DNA of 64,000 bases from Metabacillus bambusae. GTDB lineage: Bacteria; Bacillota; Bacilli; Bacillales; Bacillaceae. Below, one piece after another: positions 41,169 through 50,790 of the stretch (within the stretch, counting starts at the first letter, position 1; each line of letters starts with the position of its first letter). Position numbers and translations under genes: made by a program. Where the stretch lies: NCBI RefSeq assembly GCF_017497975.1, contig NZ_JAGDEL010000001.1, positions 434,001 through 498,000 on the forward strand, written 5' to 3'. Below the pieces are notes generated by a model. That model was not told the origin of the DNA, did not search any database, and saw only the letters and a list, made by a program, of their open reading frames with translations.

Positions 41169-43931
41169 TTAATAATGTTCTTTCACAATCCCTGCACAAC
41201 GCGGGCAAAGTGTTGGGTGCTCTGTAACCTGGCCTACTTCTGGTGTTACAATCCAACAACGCTCACATGTTTCCCCTTCTGCTTGTGTGATGACAATTTT
41301 TACTGAATCGAAGCCTTCTGCATTTTCTGGTGCTTCTTCATAAGCGCCAGCGATTTCAAAACCGGAAACAATAAACAATTGTTTTAAGTCTTCTTCTACA
41401 GATTCAAGCAATGCTTTTGCTTCAGCATTAGGATAAAGTGAAATACTCGCAGTTAATGACTTACCAATTACTTTTTCATTACGAGCTACCTCTAATGCTT
41501 TTAAGACATCATCACGTAATGCCATAAACGTATCCCATTTTTTTTCAAGCTTTTCAGCTTGTGGATAGTTCTTAACCTCTGGCATATCAACTAATTGAAC
41601 ACTTTCTTCTGTTACTGAATCAATATGCTCCCATACTTCATCAGCAGTATGTGGAAGAATTGGTGTGACTAATTTTACGAGTGACAACAGCGTTTCATAT
41701 AGTACAGTTTGAATAGCACGACGTTCTTGATTTTCTTTTGATTCAATATAAAGTACATCCTTAGCAAAATCTAAGTAGAATGAGCTTAATTCAATTGTAC
41801 AGAAATTATGAACAGCATGATAAATTGCTGCGAATTCATACTGGTCATATGCATCTTTAACACGCTGTGTTAGCTTGTTTAATTTCACAAGCATATAGCG
41901 GTCGACATCACGGAGATTTTCTAGACTTACCATATCTGTAGCTGGATTAAAGTCTGCTAAATTACCAAGTAAGAAACGGAAAGTATTACGGATCTTACGA
42001 TAAACCTCAGCAACCTGCTTTAGGATCGCATCAGATACTCTTACATCTGCTTGGTAATCAACTGAAGCTACCCATAATCGTAAAATATCTCCACCTAATT
42101 GTTTCATTACTTTTGCAGGTAATACCGTGTTTCCTAGTGATTTACTCATCTTTCTTCCTTCACCATCAAGCGCAAAACCATGGCTTAATACACCTTTATA
42201 TGGTGCTTTACCAGTTACTGCAACAGCTGTTGATAAAGAAGAGTTAAACCAGCCACGATATTGATCAGATCCTTCAAGGTATAAATCAGCTGGTCTTTGA
42301 AGGTCATCTCTTTCTAATAGAACTGCTTGATGTGATGAACCTGAATCAAACCAAACATCCATAATATCATTTTCTTTAGTGAAGGTACCATTTGGACTTC
42401 CTTCATGTGTAAAGCCCTCTGGCAGTAGATCTTTTGCTTCACGTTCAAACCAAATATTTGATCCTTTATCACGGAATAGGTTTGATACATGTTCAATTGT
42501 TTCATCAGTAATAATTGGTTCACCATTTTCAGCATAAAATACTGGAATTGGTACTCCCCATGCACGCTGACGTGAAATACACCAGTCTCCACGATCACGT
42601 ACCATATTATAAAGTCTAGTTTCTCCCCATGCTGGAACCCATTTTGTTTCATTAACAGCCTTTAATAGGTCGTCACGGAAATCTTTAATTGATGCAAACC
42701 ATTGAGCTGTTGCACGGAAGATCGTTGGTTTTTTTGTTCTCCAATCATGTGGGTATGAGTGGGTAATAAATTGAAGCTTTAATAATGCACCAGTCTCTTG
42801 TAACTTTTCAGTTATTGGCTTGTTTGCTTCGTCATAGAATAATCCTTCGAAGCCTTCAGCCTCATTTGTCATATACCCTTTCTCATCAACAGGACATAAA
42901 ACATCTAAACCGTATTGACTACCAATAATAAAATCATCTTCCCCATGGCCTGGTGCAGTATGAACACAACCAGTACCACCATCACTTGTTACGTGTTCTC
43001 CAAGCATGACAAGAGACTCGCGTTCATAAATTGGATGTTTTGCAATCACACGGTCAAGCTCTGCACCTTTAATTGTACGATCAACCTCATAATTTTCCCA
43101 TCCAATTGTATTTGCCACAGATTCAACTAAGGCAGTAGCAACAACGAATTTTTCACCCTCTACAGCAACAACACTATAATCTAATTCAGGATGTACAGAT
43201 ATTCCTAGGTTTGCTGGAATTGTCCAAGGTGTCGTTGTCCAGATGATGATTTTTTCTTCATTTGTTAAAACACCTTTCCCATCTTGGACTGGGAATGCCA
43301 CATAAATAGAAGGAGAGCGTTTATCAGCATATTCAATCTCAGCTTCTGCTAGAGCAGATTCACTTGAAGGTGACCAATAAACTGGTTTAAGACCTTTGTA
43401 AATATAACCTTTTTTAGCCATCTCACCGAATACTTTGATTTGCTGAGCTTCATACTCAGGCTTTAACGTAACATATGGGTTATCCCAATCACCACGTACA
43501 CCAAGACGTTTAAATTGTTCACGTTGCCCATTAATTTGTTCCCAAGCATACTCTTCACATAGCTTACGGAACTCAGCAACCGACATTTCTTTTCTTTTTA
43601 CTTTTTTATTTTTAGTCAATGCAGTTTCAATCGGTAATCCATGAGTATCCCAGCCTGGAACATATGGTGCACAGAAGCCTGTCATTGATTTATAACGAAC
43701 GATAAAATCCTTTAAAATTTTATTAAGTGCATGGCCCATATGAATATCACCATTTGCATAAGGAGGACCATCATGCAAAATGAACAGTGGTCGATCTTTC
43801 GTACGTTCTTGTACTTTATTGTAAATGTTCATTTGCTCCCATTTTTCTTGCATTAGTGGTTCTCTGTTTGGAAGGTTTCCACGCATTGGAAATTCCGTCT
43901 TTGGCATTAGTAAGGTATCTTTATATTCCAT
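41169..43931 (-). CDS. ileS: Isoleucyl-tRNA synthetase
   Basis: The 920-residue class I synthetase has the HIGH-type HMGH in [20 protein letters not shown] near residue 57, the KMSKS loop [10 protein letters not shown] near residue 594, an editing CP1 domain with [13 protein letters not shown], and a C-terminal zinc site CERCW and CPRC. The ATG at 43931 has GGAGG 7 bases upstream; the ATG two codons earlier abuts that site. Expression is controlled by a T-box leader. Confidence 0.97.
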   Translation of the reverse strand: MEYKDTLLMPKTEFPMRGNLPNREPLMQEKWEQMNIYNKVQERTKDRPLFILHDGPPYANGDIHMGHALNKILKDFIVRYKSMTGFCAPYVPGWDTHGLPIETALTKNKKVKRKEMSVAEFRKLCEEYAWEQINGQREQFKRLGVRGDWDNPYVTLKPEYEAQQIKVFGEMAKKGYIYKGLKPVYWSPSSESALAEAEIEYADKRSPSIYVAFPVQDGKGVLTNEEKIIIWTTTPWTIPANLGISVHPELDYSVVAVEGEKFVVATALVESVANTIGWENYEVDRTIKGAELDRVIAKHPIYERESLVMLGEHVTSDGGTGCVHTAPGHGEDDFIIGSQYGLDVLCPVDEKGYMTNEAEGFEGLFYDEANKPITEKLQETGALLKLQFITHSYPHDWRTKKPTIFRATAQWFASIKDFRDDLLKAVNETKWVPAWGETRLYNMVRDRGDWCISRQRAWGVPIPVFYAENGEPIITDETIEHVSNLFRDKGSNIWFEREAKDLLPEGFTHEGSPNGTFTKENDIMDVWFDSGSSHQAVLLERDDLQRPADLYLEGSDQYRGWFNSSLSTAVAVTGKAPYKGVLSHGFALDGEGRKMSKSLGNTVLPAKVMKQLGGDILRLWVASVDYQADVRVSDAILKQVAEVYRKIRNTFRFLLGNLADFNPATDMVSLENLRDVDRYMLVKLNKLTQRVKDAYDQYEFAAIYHAVHNFCTIELSSFYLDFAKDVLYIESKENQERRAIQTVLYETLLSLVKLVTPILPHTADEVWEHIDSVTEESVQLVDMPEVKNYPQAEKLEKKWDTFMALRDDVLKALEVARNEKVIGKSLTASISLYPNAEAKALLESVEEDLKQLFIVSGFEIAGAYEEAPENAEGFDSVKIVITQAEGETCERCWIVTPEVGQVTEHPTLCPRCAGIVKEHY

Positions 43932-44109
43932 TTTCATTCCTCCAGCTTTAAATAGTTAATTGTTTTCGTAAAATTTGCTGCTTTGTAACAGTGTCTTCAC
44001 TTCAGGATGAATTTTATTTCTATTTGTTAAAGGTTGAAGAGAGACTAACAAGAATCAGATTTTTTCCCAATTACCTGTGTATGTGTCGTATACAACTTTC
44101 TTTAGAAAA

Positions 44110-44385
44110 CACAAAAAACCCTCTCATCCCACAAGGGACGAGAAGGTTTATCTCGCGGTACCACCCTATTAGATTAATTCATTCAAACTAATCCACTCAA
44201 GCATTCGTAACGAGAATGATTCGCCTGTGCCTACTAATAAATATGTTCAGCATGGAACTCTAGGGTGATCTTCATCCTTTTTCCTTATGTCGAGCTTACA
44301 CCATCCTCGATTCGCTATATAAGAATTGTAAAGGAGTACTATCCCTTTCACCGTTTTACTATAAGATTGTTAATTAAGAAAAACA
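44110..44385 (-). ncRNA. T-box leader of ileS (isoleucine specifier)
   Basis: The minus-strand leader holds the T-box signature AGGGTGGTACCGCG at 44155-44168, a stem I with GGATGGTGTAAGC-type elements, and a candidate specifier ATC (Ile) in GAAGATCACCC. The terminator pairs CTTCTCGTCCC with GGGATGAGAGG (44116-44149) before a T run. Uncharged tRNA-Ile should switch to the antiterminator and allow ileS transcription. Confidence 0.95.
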
Positions 44386-44398
44386 TCTATGTTTTCGT

Positions 44399-44428
44399 AT
44401 TATATGCGAAAAAAAATGAAAAAGTCAA
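44399..44428 (-). promoter_or_regulatory. SigA promoter of the ileS T-box transcript
   Basis: TTGACT (44423-44428) and a perfect TATAAT (44399-44404) with an 18-base T-rich spacer on the minus strand. It lies immediately after the divIVA stop. Confidence 0.85.
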
Positions 44429-44430
44429 GT

Positions 44431-44937
44431 TTAGCTTTTAGTTTCTTCTGCTTCACCAAAAATTGGTTCTACTTCATATTCTAATAAATGATCCCAATCA
44501 TCATTTTTCAAAAGATCAAGCTGTGCTTCAATTAGCATCTGGAAACGTGTTCTAAATACTTTAGATTGCTTTTTAAGCTCTTCAATTTCCATTGCAATTT
44601 TTCGAGACTTTGACAATGATTCATTAATTATACGATCCGCGTTTTTCTCAGCCTCTTTAATAATTAACTTTGATTCTTTTTGGGCATTTCGCTTTACGTC
44701 TTCTCCTGCTTCTTGAGCAATGATAATTGATTTATTCAATGTCTCTTCAATATTTGTAAAGTGACCTAATTTTTCAGTTAGTTCTACAACGCGAGATTCA
44801 AGCTCTTTCTTTTCGCGGATAATCATTTCATAATCTTTTATTACTTGATCTAAAAATTCATTTACTTCGTCTTCATCATATCCTCGAAACCCTTTATTAA
44901 ATTCCTTATTATGGATATCTAACGGTGTTAAAGGCAC
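44431..44937 (-). CDS. divIVA: Cell-division and pole-organising protein DivIVA
   Basis: Binds curved membranes at septa and poles, positions the Min system and helps chromosome anchoring during sporulation. The 168-residue protein shows the lipid-binding N-terminal PLTPLDIHNKEFNKGFRGYDEDEVNEFL in part (quoted as FRGYDEDEVNEFL), then long coiled coils. The GTG at 44937 with GGAGGTGG 8 bases upstream fits the family start MPLTP; earlier in-frame codons contain that site. It is preceded by ylmH as in B. subtilis. Confidence 0.95.
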   Translation of the reverse strand: MPLTPLDIHNKEFNKGFRGYDEDEVNEFLDQVIKDYEMIIREKKELESRVVELTEKLGHFTNIEETLNKSIIIAQEAGEDVKRNAQKESKLIIKEAEKNADRIINESLSKSRKIAMEIEELKKQSKVFRTRFQMLIEAQLDLLKNDDWDHLLEYEVEPIFGEAEETKS

Positions 44938-45073
44938 GGATGCCACCTCCAATATGTAGTTAAATAGTTAATCCTTGTCAACATTATAAATCATAATTCG
45001 ACAGGTTTGTTGAAAATCCTGCTATTTAGGCAAAAATATTTTACTTTTATAAGGAAAAGGTCATGTAAGCTTA

Positions 45074-45850
45074 TTATTTTTGTTTATTAACAATTAATCT
45101 CCACTTGTCTCTTTTCGTTTTCCCTTCAACTGCTGTTATATTACTGCGACCATATCCTCGTACGGAGAGTGTATCTCCCTCACGACACTCAAATGATACG
45201 GAATCTACTGTTTTCCAATTAACTTTAACAAATCCATTTGTAATAAGAGGCTGGATTTTTTGCCGTGAAAGATTATAGATCGCAGAGCAAACAACATCAA
45301 GTCGCAGTGACGAAACTGTCGTAGTTAGCTCTTGTATGTCTTCTGTCTGAGTGATTAATTCGTTCAAGCCTATTTCTTTCAGAGTTATTTTAGCTCGACC
45401 AATTTCTTGAAAATTCGCCTTTAAATAATCGGCGATTTCACTTGCACAAACTAATTGCACAATGTCATTAAAAAAGCGAATATCACCAAATTTTGAACGT
45501 TTTAGTCCCAGACTCATAAGCGAGCCTAGAACCTGACGATGCTGAAGATTGATAAATTTGCTAGCATATTGTATTTGAAAAAGAATTAACTTAAAGTCCT
45601 CTTGATCGGGTTGAAAATAGTCTGGGTATAATAAAGCTCTTTTTCGTTCAGTGTCTTCTACACCACCTAAAAAAGACACCTTTACATCTGAATTTTCACC
45701 AATTACAGACGCAACAATTTCTTGTTCTCGAGGATCTAAAAAATCTGATAGCTTTGGACTATATTGATTTTGCACGGTTTCCTTCCACTCTAAAACCTGA
45801 TCGATAAAATGCCGTTCTTCACCACGAAAATGTTGATATAATTGATCCAT
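45074..45850 (-). CDS. ylmH: YlmH, S4-domain RNA-binding protein
   Basis: The 258-residue protein has an N-terminal alpha/beta region and a C-terminal S4 domain (about 180-250) with VKVNWKTVDSVSFECREGDTL-type features (quoted in part: FECREGDTLSVRGYGR). Relatives bind 50S ribosomal subunits; B. subtilis YlmH has been linked to ribosome-associated quality control alongside RqcH. The ATG at 45850 has GGAGT 9 bases upstream. It is placed between ylmG and divIVA, with a short terminator separating it from ylmG. Confidence 0.92.
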   Translation of the reverse strand: MDQLYQHFRGEERHFIDQVLEWKETVQNQYSPKLSDFLDPREQEIVASVIGENSDVKVSFLGGVEDTERKRALLYPDYFQPDQEDFKLILFQIQYASKFINLQHRQVLGSLMSLGLKRSKFGDIRFFNDIVQLVCASEIADYLKANFQEIGRAKITLKEIGLNELITQTEDIQELTTTVSSLRLDVVCSAIYNLSRQKIQPLITNGFVKVNWKTVDSVSFECREGDTLSVRGYGRSNITAVEGKTKRDKWRLIVNKQK

Positions 45851-45905
45851 TGACCACAACTCCAGTTAAACTATAATGCATGGTTAAAATATGTATGAAA
45901 AAAAG

Positions 45906-45923
45906 AGGGACCAAAAAGTCCCT
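45906..45923 (-). terminator. Short terminator between ylmG and ylmH
   Basis: On the minus strand AGGGAC and GTCCCT flank TTTTTG and are followed by CTTTTTTT. It overlaps the ylmG stop and would reduce readthrough into ylmH, or terminate the ylmC-ylmG message. Confidence 0.7.
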
Positions 45924-46186
45924 TAGCCAATCATTCTAAAAAGTGCAGCCACGCCAGATTGTGCAAATTTCAATGCTAATATTGCCACAATTGGAGAGAT
46001 ATCAATCATTCCTAATGGTGGTATTATCTTGCGAAAGGGTTCTAAATAAGGATCACATATTTTAGCTAAAAATTGTCCAAAACCAGATTCTCTTGCTCCT
46101 GGGAACCACGATAGTAAAATGTACACAATAATCGCATACGAATAAAACGTTAACAAAGTAACAATTAAATTAAATAATATATTCAT
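45923..46186 (-). CDS. ylmG: YggT-family membrane protein (YlmG)
   Basis: An 87-residue protein with two hydrophobic helices (about 2-25 and 62-85) flanking a loop containing [12 protein letters not shown] and [14 protein letters not shown], typical of the YggT family. It is found next to sepF in most Gram-positive dcw clusters and is thought to assist division-site or membrane organisation; its exact function is unknown. It begins 7 bases from sepF. Confidence 0.9.
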   Translation of the reverse strand: MNILFNLIVTLLTFYSYAIIVYILLSWFPGARESGFGQFLAKICDPYLEPFRKIIPPLGMIDISPIVAILALKFAQSGVAALFRMIG

Positions 46187-46193
46187 CTTGTGA

Positions 46194-46640
46194 TTACCAC
46201 CTTTGATGTTCTTCTTCTGATACTAACTCCGAAATTGATCCTGATACATCTACATTATCAGGTGTACATAAAAAGATATTCATACCAATTCGTTGAATAT
46301 CGCCACCGATTGCATAAACGGTTCCACTAAGAAAATCAACAATTCGTTTTGCCTGATCTCGTTGAATACTTTGAAGATTGACGACAACTGCTCGGCGATT
46401 TTTTAATTGATCTGCAATTTCTTGTGCTTCCGCATACACTCTTGGTTCACATAAAATTACTTTAGAGGACTTTTGAAGACTTTGCAAACTTACAACATTT
46501 TGCTTTTGTGTTTGTGATTGCGGTTTATGTGCGATCTGTTGCTGTTCTTCATATTCGTTTTGATGATCTTCATTTTCTACGTATTCATACTCTTCATCTT
46601 CTAATGCAAAAAAACTTTTAAATCTATTTTTAATCGACAC
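46194..46640 (-). CDS. sepF: Cell division protein SepF (YlmF)
   Basis: FtsZ-binding membrane-associated protein that bundles FtsZ filaments and can substitute for FtsA. The 148-residue product has an N-terminal amphipathic membrane-targeting helix ([10 protein letters not shown]), a Gln/Glu-rich linker near residues 20-60, and the SepF core with [18 protein letters not shown] and RRAVVVNLQ. The GTG at 46640 with GGAGGTG 7-8 bases upstream is preferred; an ATG 27 bases earlier contains this site. Confidence 0.94.
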   Translation of the reverse strand: MSIKNRFKSFFALEDEEYEYVENEDHQNEYEEQQQIAHKPQSQTQKQNVVSLQSLQKSSKVILCEPRVYAEAQEIADQLKNRRAVVVNLQSIQRDQAKRIVDFLSGTVYAIGGDIQRIGMNIFLCTPDNVDVSGSISELVSEEEHQRW

Positions 46641-46641
46641 A

Positions 46642-47328
46642 TTAAACACCTCCGTTTTCATTTCCAACGAGTGAAGTACCTATTCGAATAAAGGTAGCTC
46701 CCTCTTCAATCGCTAGTTCATAATCATTTGACATCCCCATTGATAGTTCATGACATGGTACAAAAGGAAGTTGTAAAGCTTGTACTTCTAATTGGAGATT
46801 TTTCAACTGTTTAAAGCATGTCCTAATAAGTTGCCTATCGTTAGTAAATGGAGCCATTGTCATTAATCCTACAATACGTATATTTTCTAAGGACTCAAGC
46901 TCTTTTACAAATCGGATGACATCTTCTGGTGAACAACCATGCTTTGATTCTTCACCAGATACATTTACTTGTACAAAGCACTTAATGGGCTTTTGAGTTC
47001 GTTTATTAATTTCCTTTGCAAGTGAAATACGGTCTAATGAATGTATGTATTCAACCTTGTCGATGATATTTTTCACTTTTCTAGTTTGGAGAGAACCAAT
47101 AAAATGCCAAATCGCCTTATCTTCTATCACTTGATACTTATGATGAAGTCCTTCTTCACGGTTTTCACCTAAATGATAAACACCAGCATCAATTGCCGCT
47201 TTTGCTCGGTCTACACTTACATATTTTGTTACAGCAATCACTTTAATCTCTTTCGGATTTCGTCCAGTACGTTCACATATGCTGTCAATATTTCTTCTAA
47301 TGGTTTGATAGTTGTCCTGCACGTTCAT
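46642..47328 (-). CDS. ylmE: PLP homeostasis protein (YggS/YlmE family)
   Basis: The 228-residue protein has an alanine-racemase-like TIM barrel with the PLP lysine in [10 protein letters not shown] near residue 32 and the phosphate-binding [20 protein letters not shown]-type end (quoted in part: [13 protein letters not shown]). The family maintains pyridoxal phosphate supply, rather than catalysing racemisation. The gene lies between ylmD and sepF and its stop touches the sepF ribosome site. Confidence 0.93.
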   Translation of the reverse strand: MNVQDNYQTIRRNIDSICERTGRNPKEIKVIAVTKYVSVDRAKAAIDAGVYHLGENREEGLHHKYQVIEDKAIWHFIGSLQTRKVKNIIDKVEYIHSLDRISLAKEINKRTQKPIKCFVQVNVSGEESKHGCSPEDVIRFVKELESLENIRIVGLMTMAPFTNDRQLIRTCFKQLKNLQLEVQALQLPFVPCHELSMGMSNDYELAIEEGATFIRIGTSLVGNENGGV

Positions 47329-47346
47329 TTCAAGAGTTAAGCCTCC

Positions 47347-48168
47347 TTAATTTATTCCAATAAAGCTTAACATTCGACCTGTTTTTCCTTCATCTCGACG
47401 ATGCGAGAAAAACACATCTTCTTCACAGCTTGTACATTGCTGTGAAACCGTAATGTTTTCTTCTTTTACTCCAGATTCAAGAAGTAAGTATTTGTTAAGC
47501 TGTTTTAAATCTAATTTATATTGTCCTTCAGATACCAAGGTATAAGGTAATGGATATTTCTCAACATTATTTTTATTAATTGCTGATATTACCCGGAAAT
47601 CTACATTGTAGCAGCATGCACCTATTGAGGGGCCTATCGCTACTCGAATATCTTTAGGATTAACGCCCTCATCATGAACCCATCTACTAATCATCTTTCC
47701 CCCTATATCATTTACTGTTCCTTTCCAGCCGGCATGTGCAATACCTATTAATGACTTTTCGGGAGCAATAAAATAAAGAGGGACACAATCTGCAAAACAT
47801 AATGACAGCATAACTCCTGCTTCATTTGTATAGAATCCATCACAATTTGAAAGACCATCCTCATAAGTTGTTAAACCTCTACCACAATCATGTTTTGATA
47901 CTTTTTTAATATGTGTAGAATGCGTCTGTTCAGCAAATACCCAGTTGTTTATCAGAGTGGAAGTTTTTGCAGCTAAAATCTCTCTATTTTTTACAACTGT
48001 TTCTCGATGATCATTTACATGAAGTCCAAGGTTTAAAGTGGAGAATGGCCCTCTGCTAATTCCACCCATTTTTGTAGAGAATCCAACAGTTAGACCATCT
48101 ATAAGTTCTTCCCATTGTGACAGTGATAAAAAGGATGTGTCTGTTTGTTGAAATGGTTCTGCTGTCAT
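47347..48168 (-). CDS. ylmD: Laccase-domain protein YlmD (PgeF family)
   Basis: The 273-residue protein belongs to the DUF152/laccase-domain family, now known in part as purine nucleoside phosphorylase or peptidoglycan-editing factor. The metal-binding residues appear as QTHSTHIKKV near residue 83, CFADCVPLYF near residue 130 and AHAGWKGTVNDIGG near residue 145. It belongs to the ylmC-ylmG cluster, and its biochemical role in this organism is not determined. Confidence 0.92.
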   Translation of the reverse strand: MTAEPFQQTDTSFLSLSQWEELIDGLTVGFSTKMGGISRGPFSTLNLGLHVNDHRETVVKNREILAAKTSTLINNWVFAEQTHSTHIKKVSKHDCGRGLTTYEDGLSNCDGFYTNEAGVMLSLCFADCVPLYFIAPEKSLIGIAHAGWKGTVNDIGGKMISRWVHDEGVNPKDIRVAIGPSIGACCYNVDFRVISAINKNNVEKYPLPYTLVSEGQYKLDLKQLNKYLLLESGVKEENITVSQQCTSCEEDVFFSHRRDEGKTGRMLSFIGIN

Positions 48169-48261
48169 TTATTATTCAACCCTTTGTTTTCGACATTAAA
48201 AAACGATCTTTCGCACTTATTTTACCACATCTTACCCCATACGTTTAGCATGATTGACAAA

Positions 48262-48516
48262 TTATTCATCAGAACCCTCAATTTGTCGATTCATTCTAAC
48301 AAGAATGACATCTTCACCTATCTTCACTATATTTCGCCACGGAATGACGAATTCCTCGTCTTTCCCGAAAAAACCTAACATTTTTCCATGACCACTAATA
48401 ATGATTGCTTGTATTTTTCCTGTAGTCACATTTATATCAAAGTCACCTATATTACCTAGCTTTTTACCGTCAGAAACATTTACAACATCCTTAGTTTGAA
48501 ATTCAGATATATACAT
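48262..48516 (-). CDS. ylmC: YlmC/YmxH-family PRC-barrel sporulation protein
   Basis: An 84-residue PRC-barrel domain protein with KDVVNVSDGKKLGNIGDFDI and GFFGKDEEFVIPW, typical of the YlmC/YmxH family made during sporulation in Bacillus; the molecular role is unknown. An AAAGGAGG site precedes the ATG. It is the first ylm gene after sigG: the B. subtilis ylmA gene, an ABC ATPase normally between sigG and ylmC, is absent and the spot is occupied by the repeat and intron below. Confidence 0.9.
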   Translation of the reverse strand: MYISEFQTKDVVNVSDGKKLGNIGDFDINVTTGKIQAIIISGHGKMLGFFGKDEEFVIPWRNIVKIGEDVILVRMNRQIEGSDE

Positions 48517-48809
48517 CAGTCTGCCTCCTTTACCTTATACCCAAAAACGTCACCTATTACATATCTATGTTTAAGGAAGTATAAACTATTCAATTGAATC
48601 GAAAATTTTTTATTTGAAGGCTCTCTTAAACTTGGTTGTTGATTTCCGTGCAGTAGTTCGCTTTCCGAGGGCAGTTCGGAAGCTCCTCGGCGGTTCGCAC
48701 CTGTGGCGCCTCCTTTGACCTCGCACTCCCGCAGAATTCTCACGTATACGTTCCAATCAACAAAGTGCCAAAATTAACAGTGAGCTTTTACAGTGCCTAT
48801 TTGAATGTA
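48517..48809. other. Gap between ylmC and the group II intron
   Basis: About 293 bases holding repeat family A copy 2 and the 3' exon of the intron. No gene is credible; a frame at 48516-48743 falls inside the repeat. Confidence 0.6.
48619..48770 (-). repeat. Dispersed intergenic repeat family A, copy 2
   Basis: On the minus strand it starts TTTGTTGATTGGAACGTATA, passes TGCGGGAGTGCGAGG and CGCCACAGGTGCGAACCGCC, and ends AATCAACAACCAAGTTTAAG. It shares its ends and the CCGAGGAG core with copy 1 at 17939. It sits 40 bases downstream of the intron 3' end. Confidence 0.8.
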
Positions 48810-48892
48810 ATCGAGTAGAGGGAAAATAAGTTAACTTATTTTCGCCCCTCTCACAACACCGTACGTACGGATCTCGTATACTGCGTTTCAAT

Positions 48893-49750
48893 TTATATTA
48901 CAGTGTGTACTTTTAAGTAATGTTCTAAAGCAGAGGGTACTCCCCTCTGCTTTAGTCTTTTGTTTGAGATTGCTCTTTGAACAACTTTCGATAATCCGAT
49001 ATACCGGTAGCCTTTCCGGCAGAATGTTAATCCTTTCGCTTCTTCTTCAGGTATCCCTAGTTGAATTAGCGATTTGATTTGTTTTCTCGGTACCTTCCAT
49101 TGTTTCCAGATGATTACCCTTATTCTTGAGCGTAACTTCTTATCTATTCGACTCATTACTGTTTTCATATTTGCGATTCTAAAGTAATTTACCCACCCGA
49201 ATATGACTTGCTTAAGCTTCAACATTCTGATGTCTAGTGAAACGCTCCAGTTTCGCTTTGTCAGTTGTCGCAGCTTTCTTTGAAATTTCTGTACTGATTT
49301 TGAGTGAGGCTTCAATAGGTATCTATCAGTTTTAGAATCGTAGTAATACCCAAACCCTAAGAATTTTAATTCTTTTGGGCGAGAGACTTTACTCTTTTCA
49401 GTATTGACGATCAGTCCTAGATTTCCTTCGATAAACTTCACGATTGATTTCATCACTCTGACCGCTGCTTTCTCGCTCTTCACAAAGATAAGGGCGTCAT
49501 CAGCGTATCTCACGAATTGGAGTCCTCTACTTTCTAGTTCCTTATCCAGTTCGTTCAACATAATATTACTCAACAGAGGGCTGAGGTTGCCTCCTTGCGG
49601 AGTCCCAACTGGTGTTTCTTCATATTTCCCATTCACCATAACCCCACTGACTAAGTACTTTCTTATTAGAGAAATGACATCTCCATCATTTATTGTGTTA
49701 GATATAATTCGCATGAGTTTATCGTGGTGGACTGTATCGAAGAATCTTTC
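48893..49750 (-). pseudogene. Group II intron reverse transcriptase/maturase, C-terminal part
   Basis: This segment encodes residues 140-424 of the intron protein: FFDTVHHDKL, PVGTPQGGNLSPLLSNIML and the catalytic FVRYADDALIF, then a maturase X domain with IFGWVNYFRIANM. There is no classical HNH endonuclease domain at the end, consistent with class C introns. It is separated from its N-terminal part by 3.07 kb; codons upstream of GAAAGA come from the inserted element. When spliced in silico with 52816-53238, the reading frame is restored exactly. Confidence 0.88.
49745..49750. repeat. 6-bp direct repeat TCTTTC, left copy
   Basis: Flanks the left end of the recombinase element; the right copy is at 52816-52821. 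On the coding strand of the reverse transcriptase it reads GAAAGA, which is Glu-Arg in both fragments. Confidence 0.8.
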
Positions 49751-49758
49751 TTTAGCGA
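49751..49758. repeat. Left terminal inverted repeat TTTAGCGA of the recombinase element
   Basis: TTTAGCGA here is the exact inverse of TCGCTAAA at 52808-52815. The similarity continues loosely inward (TATAAGATAG versus CATTAATATAG). Confidence 0.8.
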
Positions 49759-49790
49759 TATAAGATAGATACATGATCATTTGAATATAG

Positions 49791-49810
49791 ACAAGATCGT
49801 TCGATCTTGT
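49791..49810. promoter_or_regulatory. Perfect 9-bp palindrome before the first recombinase gene
   Basis: ACAAGATCG and CGATCTTGT flank a TT spacer, 25 bases before the start codon and just ahead of the ribosome site AGAGGAG. It could be an operator or a recombinase arm-binding site; this is inference from symmetry and location. Confidence 0.5.
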
Positions 49811-49835
49811 AAACTATTCTAGAGGAGATAAGATT

Positions 49836-50790
49836 ATGGAATCTATTGTTGAAGAATATCGCGAATACCAGACTTTTGTAAGAGGATATACCCCAAAAGT
49901 TATATTAAACACTTGGAGGGAATTAAAGAAACTAATTAAATATTTTGAGAATCGTTCCCTAAACTTCCAAACTGTAACACTAGTTAATCTTGAAAACTAG
50001 TGTATTGAGCGGACTGAAGGAAAATCTCTTGGCTATCGAAACCTTATTGTAAGCCAGATTCGTTCCTTTTTTAAATACTTAATTCAACAGGAGTATTGCT
50101 CTGACAGCCCCAGTGAAAATTTATCTTACACAAACTTGGATGCTTACCAATCTCTTCCTGAAGTGGCTTCTTTTGAAGAAATACAGGAATGCCTGAAAGA
50201 ATTAAGAAGACAAGTCGATTCCTCTTTAGGTAGACGTCAGTTTGATCCTATCCGAAAGAGAAATTTAGCTTTATTCTCCCTGATGTATGCCACAGGCATA
50301 CGAGCTGGTGAAGTGGCTAATCTTCAACTTCGTGATGTCCTTTGGGAGGATCAGGTGCTTTGTATACGGGCTGGCAAAGGACGGAAAAAATCGCAGAGTA
50401 CCCCTTGTTGGTGAAGTTCTAGAATTACTTGAGATTTATCTATCTACACGCAAGGACCTTGATATAGATGATCCACTGTTCCTCACATGGAGGAAAGAAC
50501 CGATGACCAATAATCTAATTGGAGTCACTTTTAAGTCATACTCTGAAATGTGGAGTAAACCATTACGTCCTCATCAATTACGTCATACCTGTGCTACGCA
50601 CCTATTCAAGGAAGGAGGAAATATTGTACATATTAAGGATTGGCTCGACCATAAAAGAACGACAACTACACTTCATTATGCAAGAATTGAGAATCCTGAA
50701 ATCGCAGCTACATTAGAATCTCATCCTATTAATGAAGTAAAAATCCAAGAAAGCCCAAAGATTAATTCAGTAACCAATATACGTAAAAAA
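49836..50790 (+). pseudogene. First tyrosine recombinase of the trio, disrupted by a stop and a frameshift
   Basis: From ATG 49836 (ribosome site AGAGGAG 6 bases upstream) the frame runs 54 codons to an in-frame TAG at 49998, then continues as a phage-integrase protein with YATGIRAGEVANLQLRDV (box I Arg). At 50385-50390 a run of six A residues shifts the frame; with five, the protein reads AGKGRKNRRVPLVGEV. The catalytic HQLRHTCATHLF and HKRTTTTLHYAR, with HxxR, His and Tyr, then follow in the other frame. With both lesions undone it would be about 315 residues with all key residues. It lacks its own stop before recombinase 2. Confidence 0.82.

Noticed and set aside
48516-48743. Open frame of 75 codons
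   Set aside because: It coincides with repeat A copy 2 and has no coding features.
49404-49763. 119-codon frame opposite to the reverse transcriptase
   Set aside because: It is antisense to the conserved YADD domain and lacks its own features.
50385-50390. Programmed frameshift at an A6 run in recombinase 1
   Set aside because: A second lesion, the TAG at 49998, makes decay or sequence error more likely than programmed recoding, although this cannot be excluded from one sequence.
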